Part shown: positions 50,447 through 58,804 of the stretch, one piece after another
Layout of the letters: each line of letters begins with the position of its first letter
Numbering within the stretch: the first letter of the stretch is position 1
Assembly (NCBI RefSeq): GCF_026870175.2
Contig: NZ_CP113977.2
Location: 3,348,001-3,412,000, forward strand
Direction: 5' to 3'
DNA: 64,000 nucleotides
Origin: Flavobacterium aestivum
GTDB taxonomy: Bacteria > Bacteroidota > Bacteroidia > Flavobacteriales > Flavobacteriaceae
Position numbers and translations under genes: made by a program
Notes under the pieces: model-generated
Databases searched by the model: none
The model's input: only the letters and a program-made list of their open reading frames with translations
Told to the model about the DNA's origin: nothing

Positions 50447-51268
50447 CTATATTTTATCCATTAATTCTAATTTACTTGATAAATATTGGGCAACTCCTTC
50501 TTCTGCATTTGAAGCTATAATATCCAAATGAGGTAATTTATCTTTAAGACTATCTGGCGCATTACCCATTAGCAATCCTATTCCAGTTGCATTCAGCATT
50601 TTTTCATCATTAAAACCATCTCCAAAAGAGATCGCATCTTGAAAAGAATATCCTTCAAGCTCTAGAATCTTACCGATAGCCACACTTTTATCTACTGATT
50701 TATCCATAAATTCCAAACAAATAGGCAAACTAAAGGCATGATTAAATTCTTCGGAATGACCTTCCAGAATTCTATTCTTTAATTCAACTAATTTTTCGTG
50801 ACTATCATGAGTAAAAAATAATTTTATAGCTGTAAAATCTTCTAAATCATCAAAATCAACCACTTCTGGGGGATATTTTAAATCCTTTTGAAAACTATTT
50901 ATTTTTTTATTGACTTTTGAAGTCAACCAAACTTCCTCCTTAAACAATACTGTAGTGATTTCAGGATCAATATCTAGTGACAAAATCGATTTGATTGCTT
51001 CACTCTTTATATTGAAGGAATACAAAAGTTCTTTTTTTGGAGAATGAATTCTTGCTCCGTTTGAAGTCACTAAATAAATAGGTATTCCTAAATTTTCTAC
51101 GATAGACATCGCATCTATATGATGACGCCCTGTAGCAACAATAATCAAATACTTTTGATGATGTAATTCTTGAAAGACCGATTTTGTATAATCAGATATA
51201 CTATGATCTGAATTGAGCAAGGTTCCGTCTAGATCACTTATTACAACTTTTATTTTTTCTTTCAACAT
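50447..51268 (-). CDS. Cof-type HAD-IIB hydrolase
   Basis: A 273-residue phosphatase of the HAD superfamily. Motif I is VISDLDGTLLNSD (Asp nucleophile near residue 11), motif II is VATGRH, and motif III/IV is DAISFGDGFNDEKML near residue 217. The cap is of the IIB type. Such enzymes act on sugar or nucleotide phosphates; the substrate is unknown. First gene of an operon with a DUF502 gene. Confidence 0.9.
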   Translation of the reverse strand: MLKEKIKVVISDLDGTLLNSDHSISDYTKSVFQELHHQKYLIIVATGRHHIDAMSIVENLGIPIYLVTSNGARIHSPKKELLYSFNIKSEAIKSILSLDIDPEITTVLFKEEVWLTSKVNKKINSFQKDLKYPPEVVDFDDLEDFTAIKLFFTHDSHEKLVELKNRILEGHSEEFNHAFSLPICLEFMDKSVDKSVAIGKILELEGYSFQDAISFGDGFNDEKMLNATGIGLLMGNAPDSLKDKLPHLDIIASNAEEGVAQYLSSKLELMDKI

Positions 51269-51571
51269 TTGTTATTTCAATTTCTTCGGGGAATTTATTT
51301 CAATTTCAATTATTAAGAAACTCTCTCTTTAATCTCATAGAAATAAAATTCATTTTTGAAGTGTATCCTAATTTCAACTCTTTCAAATTTATTGAATTTC
51401 AAAAAGATACACAAAAAATTACTCTCATATAAAATGCTTTTAACTTAATTATATAGATATCTTAACTTTCATTAGCTAAATAAATTAGTGAAGGATATTT
51501 TTAGATTTAAAACAGAAAAAGGAGAAACATCACAATTGAGTTTCTCCTTTTTTAAATTTAAATTAAAGAAT
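51269..51571. other. Intergenic region upstream of the HAD gene, with the phoH terminator
   Basis: A 303 bp AT-rich gap. The phoH terminator is at 51516-51553. No other site or gene recognised. Confidence 0.4.
51516..51553 (-). terminator. phoH terminator
   Basis: The AAAAAGGAGAAAC/GTTTCTCCTTTTT stem lies just past the phoH stop, with a T-run on the minus strand. Confidence 0.85.
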
Positions 51572-52525
51572 TTAATAATCGTTATTTTCAATTTGCTTGT
51601 AAGCATCAATTACTTTTTTAACCAAACGATGACGCACAATATCTTTATCATCTAGATAAATAATACCAATTCCATCAATATCCTTCAAAACCAACAAGGC
51701 TTCTTTGAGTCCTGAAATCGTTCTTCTTGGCAAATCTACTTGACCTGGGTCACCAGTTATCATAAACTTGGCGCTTTTTCCCATACGGGTCAAAAACATT
51801 TTCATTTGTGAATGCGTTGTGTTTTGTGCTTCATCCAAAATCACAAAAGCATGATCCAAGGTTCTCCCACGCATGAAAGCCAAAGGTGCAATTTGAATAA
51901 TTCCTTTTGAGATATAATCCTCTAACTTTTCATTGGGCAACATATCACGCAAGGCGTCATACAAAGGCTGCATATACGGATCTAGTTTTTCCTTCATATC
52001 ACCTGGAAGAAAACCAAGATTCTCCCCTGCTTCTACAGCAGGACGAGTCAGAATAATGCGTTTAACCTGTTTCTCTTTTAATGCTTTTACAGCCATGGCT
52101 ACACCCGTATAGGTTTTACCGGTTCCAGCTGGACCAACAGCAAAAACCATATCATTTTTGGCCATAGTATCAACCAACAATTGCTGGTTGGGAGTCATGG
52201 GTTTAATGATTTTTCCGCCTACACCATGAACCAAAATTTTATCATGTCCGTAAGCTTTGTTTTCGTCTTGGGAATCACTTAGAATAACTCTTTCGATTAC
52301 ATTGTCATCAATAGTGTTGTATCGTGTAAAATGTAACATCAAACGCTGAAAACGCTTTTCGAATTCGTCTAAAACTTCTTTATCACCAAATGCCTTAAGT
52401 GTTGTTCCTCTGGCGACAATTTTTAATTTTGGATAATACTTTTTTATAGACTCAAGATGAGAGTCTTGAGCGCCCCAAAAATCTTTTGGAGCAATGTCGA
52501 TTAACTCGATGATTCTTTCGTTCAA
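51572..52525 (-). CDS. phoH: PhoH family ATPase
   Basis: A 317-residue cytosolic PhoH-like protein. Walker A is FAVGPAGTGKTYTGVAMAV (about residues 132-150), Walker B is AFVILDEAQNTTHSQMKMFLTRMG, then the motif ITGDPGQVDLPRR. The N-terminal region resembles a KH-like domain. The family is linked to RNA metabolism and phosphate stress; the exact role is unknown. Confidence 0.94.
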   Translation of the reverse strand: MNERIIELIDIAPKDFWGAQDSHLESIKKYYPKLKIVARGTTLKAFGDKEVLDEFEKRFQRLMLHFTRYNTIDDNVIERVILSDSQDENKAYGHDKILVHGVGGKIIKPMTPNQQLLVDTMAKNDMVFAVGPAGTGKTYTGVAMAVKALKEKQVKRIILTRPAVEAGENLGFLPGDMKEKLDPYMQPLYDALRDMLPNEKLEDYISKGIIQIAPLAFMRGRTLDHAFVILDEAQNTTHSQMKMFLTRMGKSAKFMITGDPGQVDLPRRTISGLKEALLVLKDIDGIGIIYLDDKDIVRHRLVKKVIDAYKQIENNDY

Positions 52526-52672
52526 AATAAGAAGTTTTTAAGTTAATTAATTTAGATAAAAATCAATTTTAATATTTACGCTGTGTCTCATTACACCACA
52601 GTTTTAAATTTCTAATTCGGTAAATAATACTAAAAAACATCTTTCTAGAAACGTAGTTTTTCTAGTTTTAAA

Positions 52673-52945
52673 TTATACGTTAGCTAACAATTTTTTTAAC
52701 ATCGATTCATTTAATAAATCTGATACTTTAATGGCTAAAACATCACAGAGATCGTCTTCAGAAGTTGTTTCGGTCTCTTTTTCATTTGGCTCTTGAACTT
52801 TTGCAGTTTCAACGTTTTCTTTTTTAAGTTCATTTATTTTGTTAGAAAAACCTGTACAATTTATTTTTGGGTCTGGTGAGGGCTTCTGACTAAATGAATG
52901 TGTACTACAAAAGAAAAGAAATAAAATAAAAATAAACTTTGACAT
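52673..52945 (-). CDS. Small exported hypothetical protein
   Basis: A 90-residue protein with the start ATG at 52943-52945 (MSKFIFILFLFFCSTHSFSQ, a signal peptide). The mature part is charged (NELKKENVETAKVQEPNEKETETTSEDD). No domain was recognised. An ORF extended 24 codons upstream would overlap the divergent gene's leader, so the shorter start is used. Confidence 0.6.
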   Translation of the reverse strand: MSKFIFILFLFFCSTHSFSQKPSPDPKINCTGFSNKINELKKENVETAKVQEPNEKETETTSEDDLCDVLAIKVSDLLNESMLKKLLANV

Positions 52946-53073
52946 ACATTTTGTTTTTAATTCAAATAAAAATCTATTCAAATAAAGCTTAAAATACTTT
53001 AGCTTTGCATTTCTCAAATTTAATAAAAAATAAGTTTAGGTCACGATATTACTCAATAGTTATAAACAATTTT

Positions 53074-53904
53074 ATGTCAATAATTACCCTTACTACCGAT
53101 TACGGCTTGAAAGACCACTTTGTAGGTGCGTTGAAGGGGAAAATATTATCAGAGTATTCTGAAGCCACTATTGTAGACATTTCACATGACATTGACCCAT
53201 TCAACACTGCAGAAGCAAGTTACATCATTTCTGCCTCTTATGCAAGTTTTCCAAAAGGAACTGTTCATATCATAGGAGTCGATTTAGAATCTAATAAAGA
53301 AAACCAACATATTGCCATGCAATGGAACGATCATTTCTTTATTTCTGCTGATAATGGCATCTTAAGTATGCTTACGGAAAAGATAATTCCTCAAAAAATA
53401 GTCGCGATAACCATTCATGATCGACTACATAGCGATGCTACCGATCTGGATGCCTTTGTAAAAGTAGCTTGCCATATTGCAAAAGGTGGTGTGCTAAATG
53501 TAATAGGTAAAGAGATTAATAATCTGAAACAGGTTACCGATTTACAAGTTACATTTTCTGACGATGGGATTTTATTGAAAGGTAATGTCATTTATATCGA
53601 CCATTTTGGAAATGTAGTTACTAACATTTCCAAAAAGCAATTTATAGAAGCAGCCAAAGGAAGACCCTTTGAAATTGTTTTTAACAGGATTACAATAAAA
53701 GCCATTCTACCTTATTATTCTGCTATTGCTAGTTCTGATAAATATCCTATAAAGTATTATGAAGGTGAAAAGTTAGCTATTTTCAATGAAGCCGGTTTTC
53801 TTGAAATTGCCATTTTCAGAAGCAATCCATTAACTGTAGGTTCCGCAAGTACATTACTTGGACTAAACTACAGAGATGTAGTTTCTATACGGTTTAAAAA
53901 TTGA
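53074..53904 (+). CDS. SAM hydroxide adenosyltransferase family protein
   Basis: A 276-residue protein from ATG 53074 (MSIITLTTDYGLKDHFVGALKG), related to SAM-dependent chlorinase/fluorinase and the SAM hydrolase DUF62 family. Motifs: TTDYG with the conserved Asp, VDISHDIDPF, and FISADNGILSML, then a C-terminal beta domain (YIDHFGNVVTNI). Most such proteins split SAM to adenosine and methionine. A longer ORF start lies 23 codons upstream and is less likely. Confidence 0.9.
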   Translation: MSIITLTTDYGLKDHFVGALKGKILSEYSEATIVDISHDIDPFNTAEASYIISASYASFPKGTVHIIGVDLESNKENQHIAMQWNDHFFISADNGILSMLTEKIIPQKIVAITIHDRLHSDATDLDAFVKVACHIAKGGVLNVIGKEINNLKQVTDLQVTFSDDGILLKGNVIYIDHFGNVVTNISKKQFIEAAKGRPFEIVFNRITIKAILPYYSAIASSDKYPIKYYEGEKLAIFNEAGFLEIAIFRSNPLTVGSASTLLGLNYRDVVSIRFKN

Positions 53905-54038
53905 GATTTTTAATTATAGCTAGAAAACAAAAATGACTAACAAAGAAACTTTAATTTTCTCAAATAAAAATTAAAAAAATATTCGGCTTGTAACATCAAA
54001 AAAACTAAAATTTGCAATCTAAAATCTAAAATCCCAAT

Positions 54039-54335
54039 ATGTTTGTACGAATAGTCAAATTGAGTTTTCACAAGGAAAATATTCCTGCATTTCTGGAAAA
54101 CTTTGAATTAATGAAAGATAAAATAAGAAATGCTCCGGGAAATCGTTTCCTGGAACTGTATCAAGATAAAAACAACGAAAGTATATTTTTCACCTATAGT
54201 TATTGGGAAACCGAAGCTGATTTGGAAAATTATCGAAATTCTGAGCTTTTCAATACTGTTTGGACATTCACCAAACAATTATTCAATGCAAAACCTGAAG
54301 CTTGGAGTGTAGATAAATTAGTAAGTTTGCAGTAA
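54039..54335 (+). CDS. Antibiotic biosynthesis monooxygenase (ABM)-like protein
   Basis: A 98-residue ferredoxin-like dimeric alpha-beta barrel protein: VKLSFHKENIPAFLENFELMKDKIRNAPGN and SYWETEADLENYRNSELF match the ABM/YgiN family. Such domains act as oxygenases or stress proteins. It sits between the SAM hydrolase and gldF; no operon role is clear. Confidence 0.85.
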   Translation: MFVRIVKLSFHKENIPAFLENFELMKDKIRNAPGNRFLELYQDKNNESIFFTYSYWETEADLENYRNSELFNTVWTFTKQLFNAKPEAWSVDKLVSLQ

Positions 54336-54437
54336 GCTGAATTTCAGAAAGCAGTTTTTCAAATATTATAGAAAAAAGCTTAACGTCTTTGTGGCAAATA
54401 ATTAATAATAAATAGCGCCTTAACGGCAACAAAAAAC

Positions 54438-55163
54438 ATGAAGTCAATCGTATTACGAGAAATAAAATCCTTTTTTGGTTCACCGATCGGATATTTGGTA
54501 ATTGCTCTTTTCTTGATTGGAAACGGCTTATTCCTTTGGGTTTTCGAAGGGGAATATAATATTTTAAATACTGGTTTTGCCGATCTAACACCATTTTTCA
54601 CCTTAGCTCCCTGGATATTAATCTTCTTGATTCCTGCTGTAACCATGCGCAGTTTCTCCGATGAGAAAAAGCAAGGTACACTCGAATTGTTGCTAACAAA
54701 ACCTATTAGTCTTTGGGAAATTGTAAACGGAAAATTTTTGGGTGCTTTTCTATTAATCGTAATGGCTATCATCCCGACTTTTATTTATGTAGAAGTAATT
54801 TGGAATCTTGGTTCTCCTGAAGGAAATATCGACATGGGAAGCACCTTAGGGTCATATTTCGGACTGTTATTCTTAATTGCAGCTTATTCTGCTATCGGAA
54901 TTTTTACGTCATCAATTTCAGAAAATCAAATTGTTTCGTTTATCATTGCGGTTTTTTTATGCTTCTTTTTTTATTTTGGATTTCAAGGGTTAGCAAGCAT
55001 TTTGCCTAGCTTTTCATCTTTTATTTCTTATTTCGGAATGCAAGATCATTACAAAAGTATGAGCCGAGGTGTTATAGACACAAGAGATGTAATCTATTTT
55101 ATTAGTATTGCAGTTTTGTTCCTTTCTTTTACAATCTTCAAATTAAAATCTATTAAATCGTAA
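54438..55163 (+). CDS. gldF: Gliding motility ABC transporter permease GldF
   Basis: A 241-residue ABC-2 type permease with six membrane helices. The N-terminus LREIKSFFGSPIGYLVIALFL and the middle MRSFSDEKKQGTLELLLTKPIS are typical of GldF. With GldG and the ATPase GldA it forms an ABC exporter linked to gliding in Flavobacterium. gldA is not adjacent here. The stop overlaps the gldG start by 1 nt. Confidence 0.95.
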   Translation: MKSIVLREIKSFFGSPIGYLVIALFLIGNGLFLWVFEGEYNILNTGFADLTPFFTLAPWILIFLIPAVTMRSFSDEKKQGTLELLLTKPISLWEIVNGKFLGAFLLIVMAIIPTFIYVEVIWNLGSPEGNIDMGSTLGSYFGLLFLIAAYSAIGIFTSSISENQIVSFIIAVFLCFFFYFGFQGLASILPSFSSFISYFGMQDHYKSMSRGVIDTRDVIYFISIAVLFLSFTIFKLKSIKS

Positions 55164-56848
55164 TGAAAGCATTCAATATAAAAAACGCCAAATCTTTATT
55201 GATTACTGTTGCGGTAGTTTTACTTTTAAACATCATTAGCAATTTCTTTTTTCACCGTTTTGATTTAACCCAAGACCATCGTTATACCCTATCTCCTACC
55301 ACTTTAAAGATAATTAAAGACGTAAAGAATCCTTTATCTATAAAAGTGTATCTACAAGGAGAATTACCTGCTGAATTCAAACGATTACAGTTGGAATCCA
55401 AACAACTTTTAGAAGAATTTCAAGCCTATAATTCTAATATCATTATCGAATTTGTTGATCCGTTGGAAAACAAAGACGAGAGTATGGACAACATTAAAGA
55501 ATTGTATCGAAAAGGACTCACTCCAATAAACATAACAGTTGACGACAAAGGTAAACAATCACAATCCATGGTTTTTCCTTGGGCAATTGCTGTTTATAAC
55601 AATAAAGAAGTAAATATTCCATTGTTGAAAAACATCATGGGAGCTTCTACCACTCAAAAAGTTATCGGGTCTGTACAGCATCTTGAATATTCTATTTCTG
55701 ATGGAATCAACAAAATAGCAAAAGAGAAGCAAAAGAAAGTTGCCATCATAAAAGGAAATGGAGAACTCGAAGAACGACACATTGCCAAATTCCTAATGCA
55801 AGTACGCGAAAGTTATTTCATTGGTCCGTTTACTTTGGATTCGGTTGCCAAAAACCCAGAAGGAACTTTAAAATCCTTACAAAATTATGATTTAGCGGTC
55901 ATTGCCAAACCAACAGAAGCTTTTACCGATGAAGAAAAACTGGTTTTAGATCAATTCATAACCCATGGAGGAAAAACCCTTTGGCTTATCGATCAAGTCA
56001 ATGCCGAAATGGACAGTCTTTACAATCCTTCTGGAGCAACTTTAGCATTTCCAAAAGACTTAAATCTAAATGATTTATTATTTAAATACGGAGTACGAAT
56101 CAATCCTGATTTAGTCAAAGATGAGCAAGGTAGCCCGATAAAACTGGCTAGTGGAGAACAAGGAAGCGGAACTCAGTATCAGGATTTCAACTGGAAATTT
56201 GCACCTCAGGTATATCCTATCAGCAAACATCCGATTGTAAAAAATCTGGGAGGTATCAAATTTGATTTCGCCAATGCAATGGATACTTTGAAAAACGGAA
56301 TTAAGAAAACAGTTCTATTACAGTCATCTGCTTATTCTAAAAGAATAGGAACTCCAGTAGAAATTAATCTGAATATGGTTTCAGAACAAACTTCTCCGGC
56401 AGATTATCTCAACAAAGGAAACATCCCGTTAGCCGTTTTATTAGAAGGTTCTTTTCATTCTATGTTTGAGAATCGTATTTTACCTTTCGAAGACAAATCT
56501 TTTCTAGCCAAAGGAAAAGAAAGTAAAATGATTGTGATTTCGGATGGAGATATTCTAAAGAACCAATTGGATAAAACAGGACAACCTGTAGAATTGGGCT
56601 ATGACCAACGATCTGGTAATCTATACGACAACAAAGATTTTATGATGAATTGTGTTAATTATCTATTGGATGACACCGGACTTATTAACATTCGAAGCAA
56701 AGATTTGGATTTACCATTATTGGACAAAGAGAAAGTATATGAGAACTATACCTTTACACAGTTCCTAACTATCGGGCTTCCAATTCTAATTTTGTTCTTA
56801 TTTGGCATTGCATTTACATTCCTTAGAAAAAGAAAATACAGCAAATAG
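55163..56848 (+). CDS. gldG: Gliding motility-associated ABC transporter component GldG
   Basis: A 561-residue protein with an N-terminal membrane helix (about residues 12-30), a large periplasmic domain (FFHRFDLTQDHRYTLSPTTLKIIKD) and a C-terminal helix (FLTIGLPILILFLFGIAFTFL). The domain resembles the ABC-type uncharacterized (GldG/DUF4350) auxiliary subunit. It is translated with gldF. Confidence 0.95.
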   Translation: MKAFNIKNAKSLLITVAVVLLLNIISNFFFHRFDLTQDHRYTLSPTTLKIIKDVKNPLSIKVYLQGELPAEFKRLQLESKQLLEEFQAYNSNIIIEFVDPLENKDESMDNIKELYRKGLTPINITVDDKGKQSQSMVFPWAIAVYNNKEVNIPLLKNIMGASTTQKVIGSVQHLEYSISDGINKIAKEKQKKVAIIKGNGELEERHIAKFLMQVRESYFIGPFTLDSVAKNPEGTLKSLQNYDLAVIAKPTEAFTDEEKLVLDQFITHGGKTLWLIDQVNAEMDSLYNPSGATLAFPKDLNLNDLLFKYGVRINPDLVKDEQGSPIKLASGEQGSGTQYQDFNWKFAPQVYPISKHPIVKNLGGIKFDFANAMDTLKNGIKKTVLLQSSAYSKRIGTPVEINLNMVSEQTSPADYLNKGNIPLAVLLEGSFHSMFENRILPFEDKSFLAKGKESKMIVISDGDILKNQLDKTGQPVELGYDQRSGNLYDNKDFMMNCVNYLLDDTGLINIRSKDLDLPLLDKEKVYENYTFTQFLTIGLPILILFLFGIAFTFLRKRKYSK

Positions 56849-56862
56849 ATGTTAATAAAAAA

Positions 56863-56895
56863 TTTGCAATACTAGAATAGTTTACAATATATTTG
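56863..56895 (+). promoter_or_regulatory. dnaN promoter
   Basis: TTTG (56863-56866), 21 bp spacer, TATATTTG (56888-56895), 58 bp before the dnaN start codon. Confidence 0.55.
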
Positions 56896-56953
56896 TAAAG
56901 TGTATTCAAATTTTATTTAAAAAAAGTACACCATTAATAACAAAACAATACAG

Positions 56954-58072
56954 ATGAAATTTATAGTATCGAGTTCGTACTTATTAAAACAATTACAAGT
57001 TTTAGGTAGTGTTATCAACAATAACAATACTTTGCCAATTTTGGATAACTTCTTATTTGAATTAAATAATAGCGAATTAACTGTTTCGGCATCCGATTTG
57101 GAGACTACAATGTCTGCTACATTGTCTATCGACTCAACCAGTAAAGGAAGTGTTGCAGTACCTGCAAAATTATTGTTGGAAATCCTTAAAACCTTTCCAG
57201 AACAACCCTTAACATTCACAGTTGAAGAAAACAGTACTATAGAAATTAGTTCTAACTCAGGAAAATATGCGTTAGCGTATGCTCCAGGAGAAGAATTCCC
57301 GAAATCTGTAAGCTTAGAAGAACCATCAGTAACATTGGTACCGGCAGATGTTTTGGCAACTGCTGTTAGCAAGACTATCTTCGCAGCTGGAAACGACGAT
57401 TTACGTCCGGTTATGTCTGGGGTTTTCTTCCAATTTTCTCCGGAAGGTTTAATTTTTGTAGCTACAGATGCTCACAAATTAGTAAAATATGCTCGCTCTG
57501 ATGTAAAAGCATCACAAGTAGCTGAGTTTATTATGCCAAAGAAACCTTTGAACATTTTAAAAAGTATCCTAAGCACCTCAGATGCTGAAGTAAAAATAGA
57601 ATACAACGATTCGAATGCTACTTTCTCTTTTGACAACTATATTTTATTATGTCGTCTAATTGATGGAAAATATCCGAATTACGAAGCGGTTATCCCTAAA
57701 GAAAATCCAAACAAATTGATGATGGATCGTTCTCAATTCTTGAGTTCAGTACGTCGTGTTGCTATTTTCTCTAACAAAACAACACACCAAATTCGTTTGA
57801 AAGTTGCTGGAGCCGAATTGAACATTTCTGCAGAAGACATCGACTACTCAAACAAAGCAGAAGAAAGATTGACTTGTGATTACCAAGGAGATGATATGCA
57901 AATTGGTTTCAATTCACGCTTCTTAACAGAAATGTTGAACAACCTTCAATCTGATATGATAATGCTCGAAATGTCATTACCAAACAGAGCCGGAATCCTA
58001 ACTCCTGTAGACGGACTAGAAGATGGCGAAACCGTAACAATGCTTGTAATGCCAGTAATGCTAAATAGCTAG
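56954..58072 (+). CDS. dnaN: DNA polymerase III beta subunit (sliding clamp)
   Basis: A 372-residue clamp. It has three repeated domains and the conserved start MKFIVSSSYLLKQLQVLGSVI. Functions as the processivity ring of DNA polymerase III. It sits away from dnaA and gyrB. It is followed by a terminator and then the GIY-YIG element. Confidence 0.97.
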   Translation: MKFIVSSSYLLKQLQVLGSVINNNNTLPILDNFLFELNNSELTVSASDLETTMSATLSIDSTSKGSVAVPAKLLLEILKTFPEQPLTFTVEENSTIEISSNSGKYALAYAPGEEFPKSVSLEEPSVTLVPADVLATAVSKTIFAAGNDDLRPVMSGVFFQFSPEGLIFVATDAHKLVKYARSDVKASQVAEFIMPKKPLNILKSILSTSDAEVKIEYNDSNATFSFDNYILLCRLIDGKYPNYEAVIPKENPNKLMMDRSQFLSSVRRVAIFSNKTTHQIRLKVAGAELNISAEDIDYSNKAEERLTCDYQGDDMQIGFNSRFLTEMLNNLQSDMIMLEMSLPNRAGILTPVDGLEDGETVTMLVMPVMLNS

Positions 58073-58115
58073 TTACTTCAAAATACTAAACTAACCAAAA
58101 CCATTTTTATAACTG

Positions 58116-58155
58116 AAAAAACCGAAATTCCTAACCAGAGTTTTGGTTTTTTTTT
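58116..58155 (+). terminator. dnaN terminator
   Basis: The AAAAAACC (58116-58123)/GGTTTTTT (58145-58152) stem, with an extended A/T pairing, ends in a T-run on the plus strand. Confidence 0.7.
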
Positions 58156-58201
58156 GGACTTATTCCATAAATAACTAGCTCCAATCATTAACGCAAGCTA
58201 C

Positions 58202-58301
58202 GTCATTGCGAGGTACGAAGCAATCTCATACCGTATATTGATTTCTATTGATTCACTTTGTTTGCTCAGGTTAGTGAGGTTGCTTCGTTCCTCGCAATGA
58301 C
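58202..58301. repeat. Left palindromic repeat of the GIY-YIG element
   Basis: A 100 bp palindrome. Outer arms GTCATTGCGAGG/CCTCGCAATGAC and inner ACGAAGCAA/TTGCTTCGT pair over 22 positions with one mismatch. It is an inverted copy of the right repeat, about 80-85% alike by eye. Confidence 0.92.
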
Positions 58302-58330
58302 TTTGAGTATATGACTTTACTTAATTAAAA

Positions 58331-58636
58331 TCACTCGGTCATTATGTTTTTAATTTCATCAAATAAATCTTTCCAAGTTGGATTCATTGAACGAATTAAA
58401 TCATTTTTAGCTTGTCTTGAGCCTGCCTTAATTTGTTTCTCTCGAGTTATTGCATCTTCAATCCACTGAAACTGTTCGTAATAAACCAATACATTCACAT
58501 CATAACGTGCTGAAAACGAATTTGGATTTCTTTTTTCTTTGTGTTCTAAAACCCTTTGAGGAAGATTTGAAGTAACCCCAGTATAAACCACAGTTTGGTA
58601 TTTATTCGTAATTATGTAGACAAATCCTGGTTTCAT
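58331..58636 (-). CDS. GIY-YIG nuclease family protein
   Basis: A 101-residue single-domain nuclease of the URI/COG2827 type. Signature: GFVYIITNKYQTVVYTGVTSNLPQRVLEHK (the GIY-YIG-like VYI and YTG, with the Arg of PQR), and a metal-binding Glu in the helix WIEDAITREKQIKAG. No DNA-binding fusion is present. It is bracketed by inverted palindromic repeats, so it may act on them. Confidence 0.93.
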   Translation of the reverse strand: MKPGFVYIITNKYQTVVYTGVTSNLPQRVLEHKEKRNPNSFSARYDVNVLVYYEQFQWIEDAITREKQIKAGSRQAKNDLIRSMNPTWKDLFDEIKNIMTE

Positions 58637-58681
58637 ACTTATAATTTGTTAATGAGGTTATTTTTTTCTTTAGTGTTTTGT

Positions 58682-58777
58682 GTCCTTGCGAAGAACGAAG
58701 CAATCACACTAGCCAGAGCAAACAAAGTGATTCAATAGTGATATACGTTATGAGATTGCTTCGTCCCTCGCAATGAC
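58682..58777. repeat. Right palindromic repeat of the GIY-YIG element
   Basis: A 96 bp palindrome with arms GTCCTTGCGAAGAACGAAGCAATC and the near-complement ending TCGCAATGAC. It shares the core AGCAAACAAAGTGA and TATGAGATTGCTTCGT with the left copy read on the other strand. Confidence 0.9.
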
Positions 58778-58804
58778 TAACTATGTTTGAAAACTAAAGA
58801 CGCT

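Larger units (their letters stand above)
58202..58777. mobile_element. Putative palindrome-flanked GIY-YIG mobile unit
   Basis: A 576 bp unit between dnaN and the MutS-like gene: a 100 bp palindrome, a GIY-YIG gene and a 96 bp palindrome. The two palindromes are inverted copies of each other, which makes them terminal inverted repeats. No target duplication was found at the ends. The mobility is inferred. Confidence 0.6.

Noticed and set aside
54380..54772. 130-codon frame opposite gldF
   Set aside because: It is the antisense shadow of gldF.
56917..57372. 151-codon frame opposite dnaN
   Set aside because: It is the antisense shadow of dnaN.
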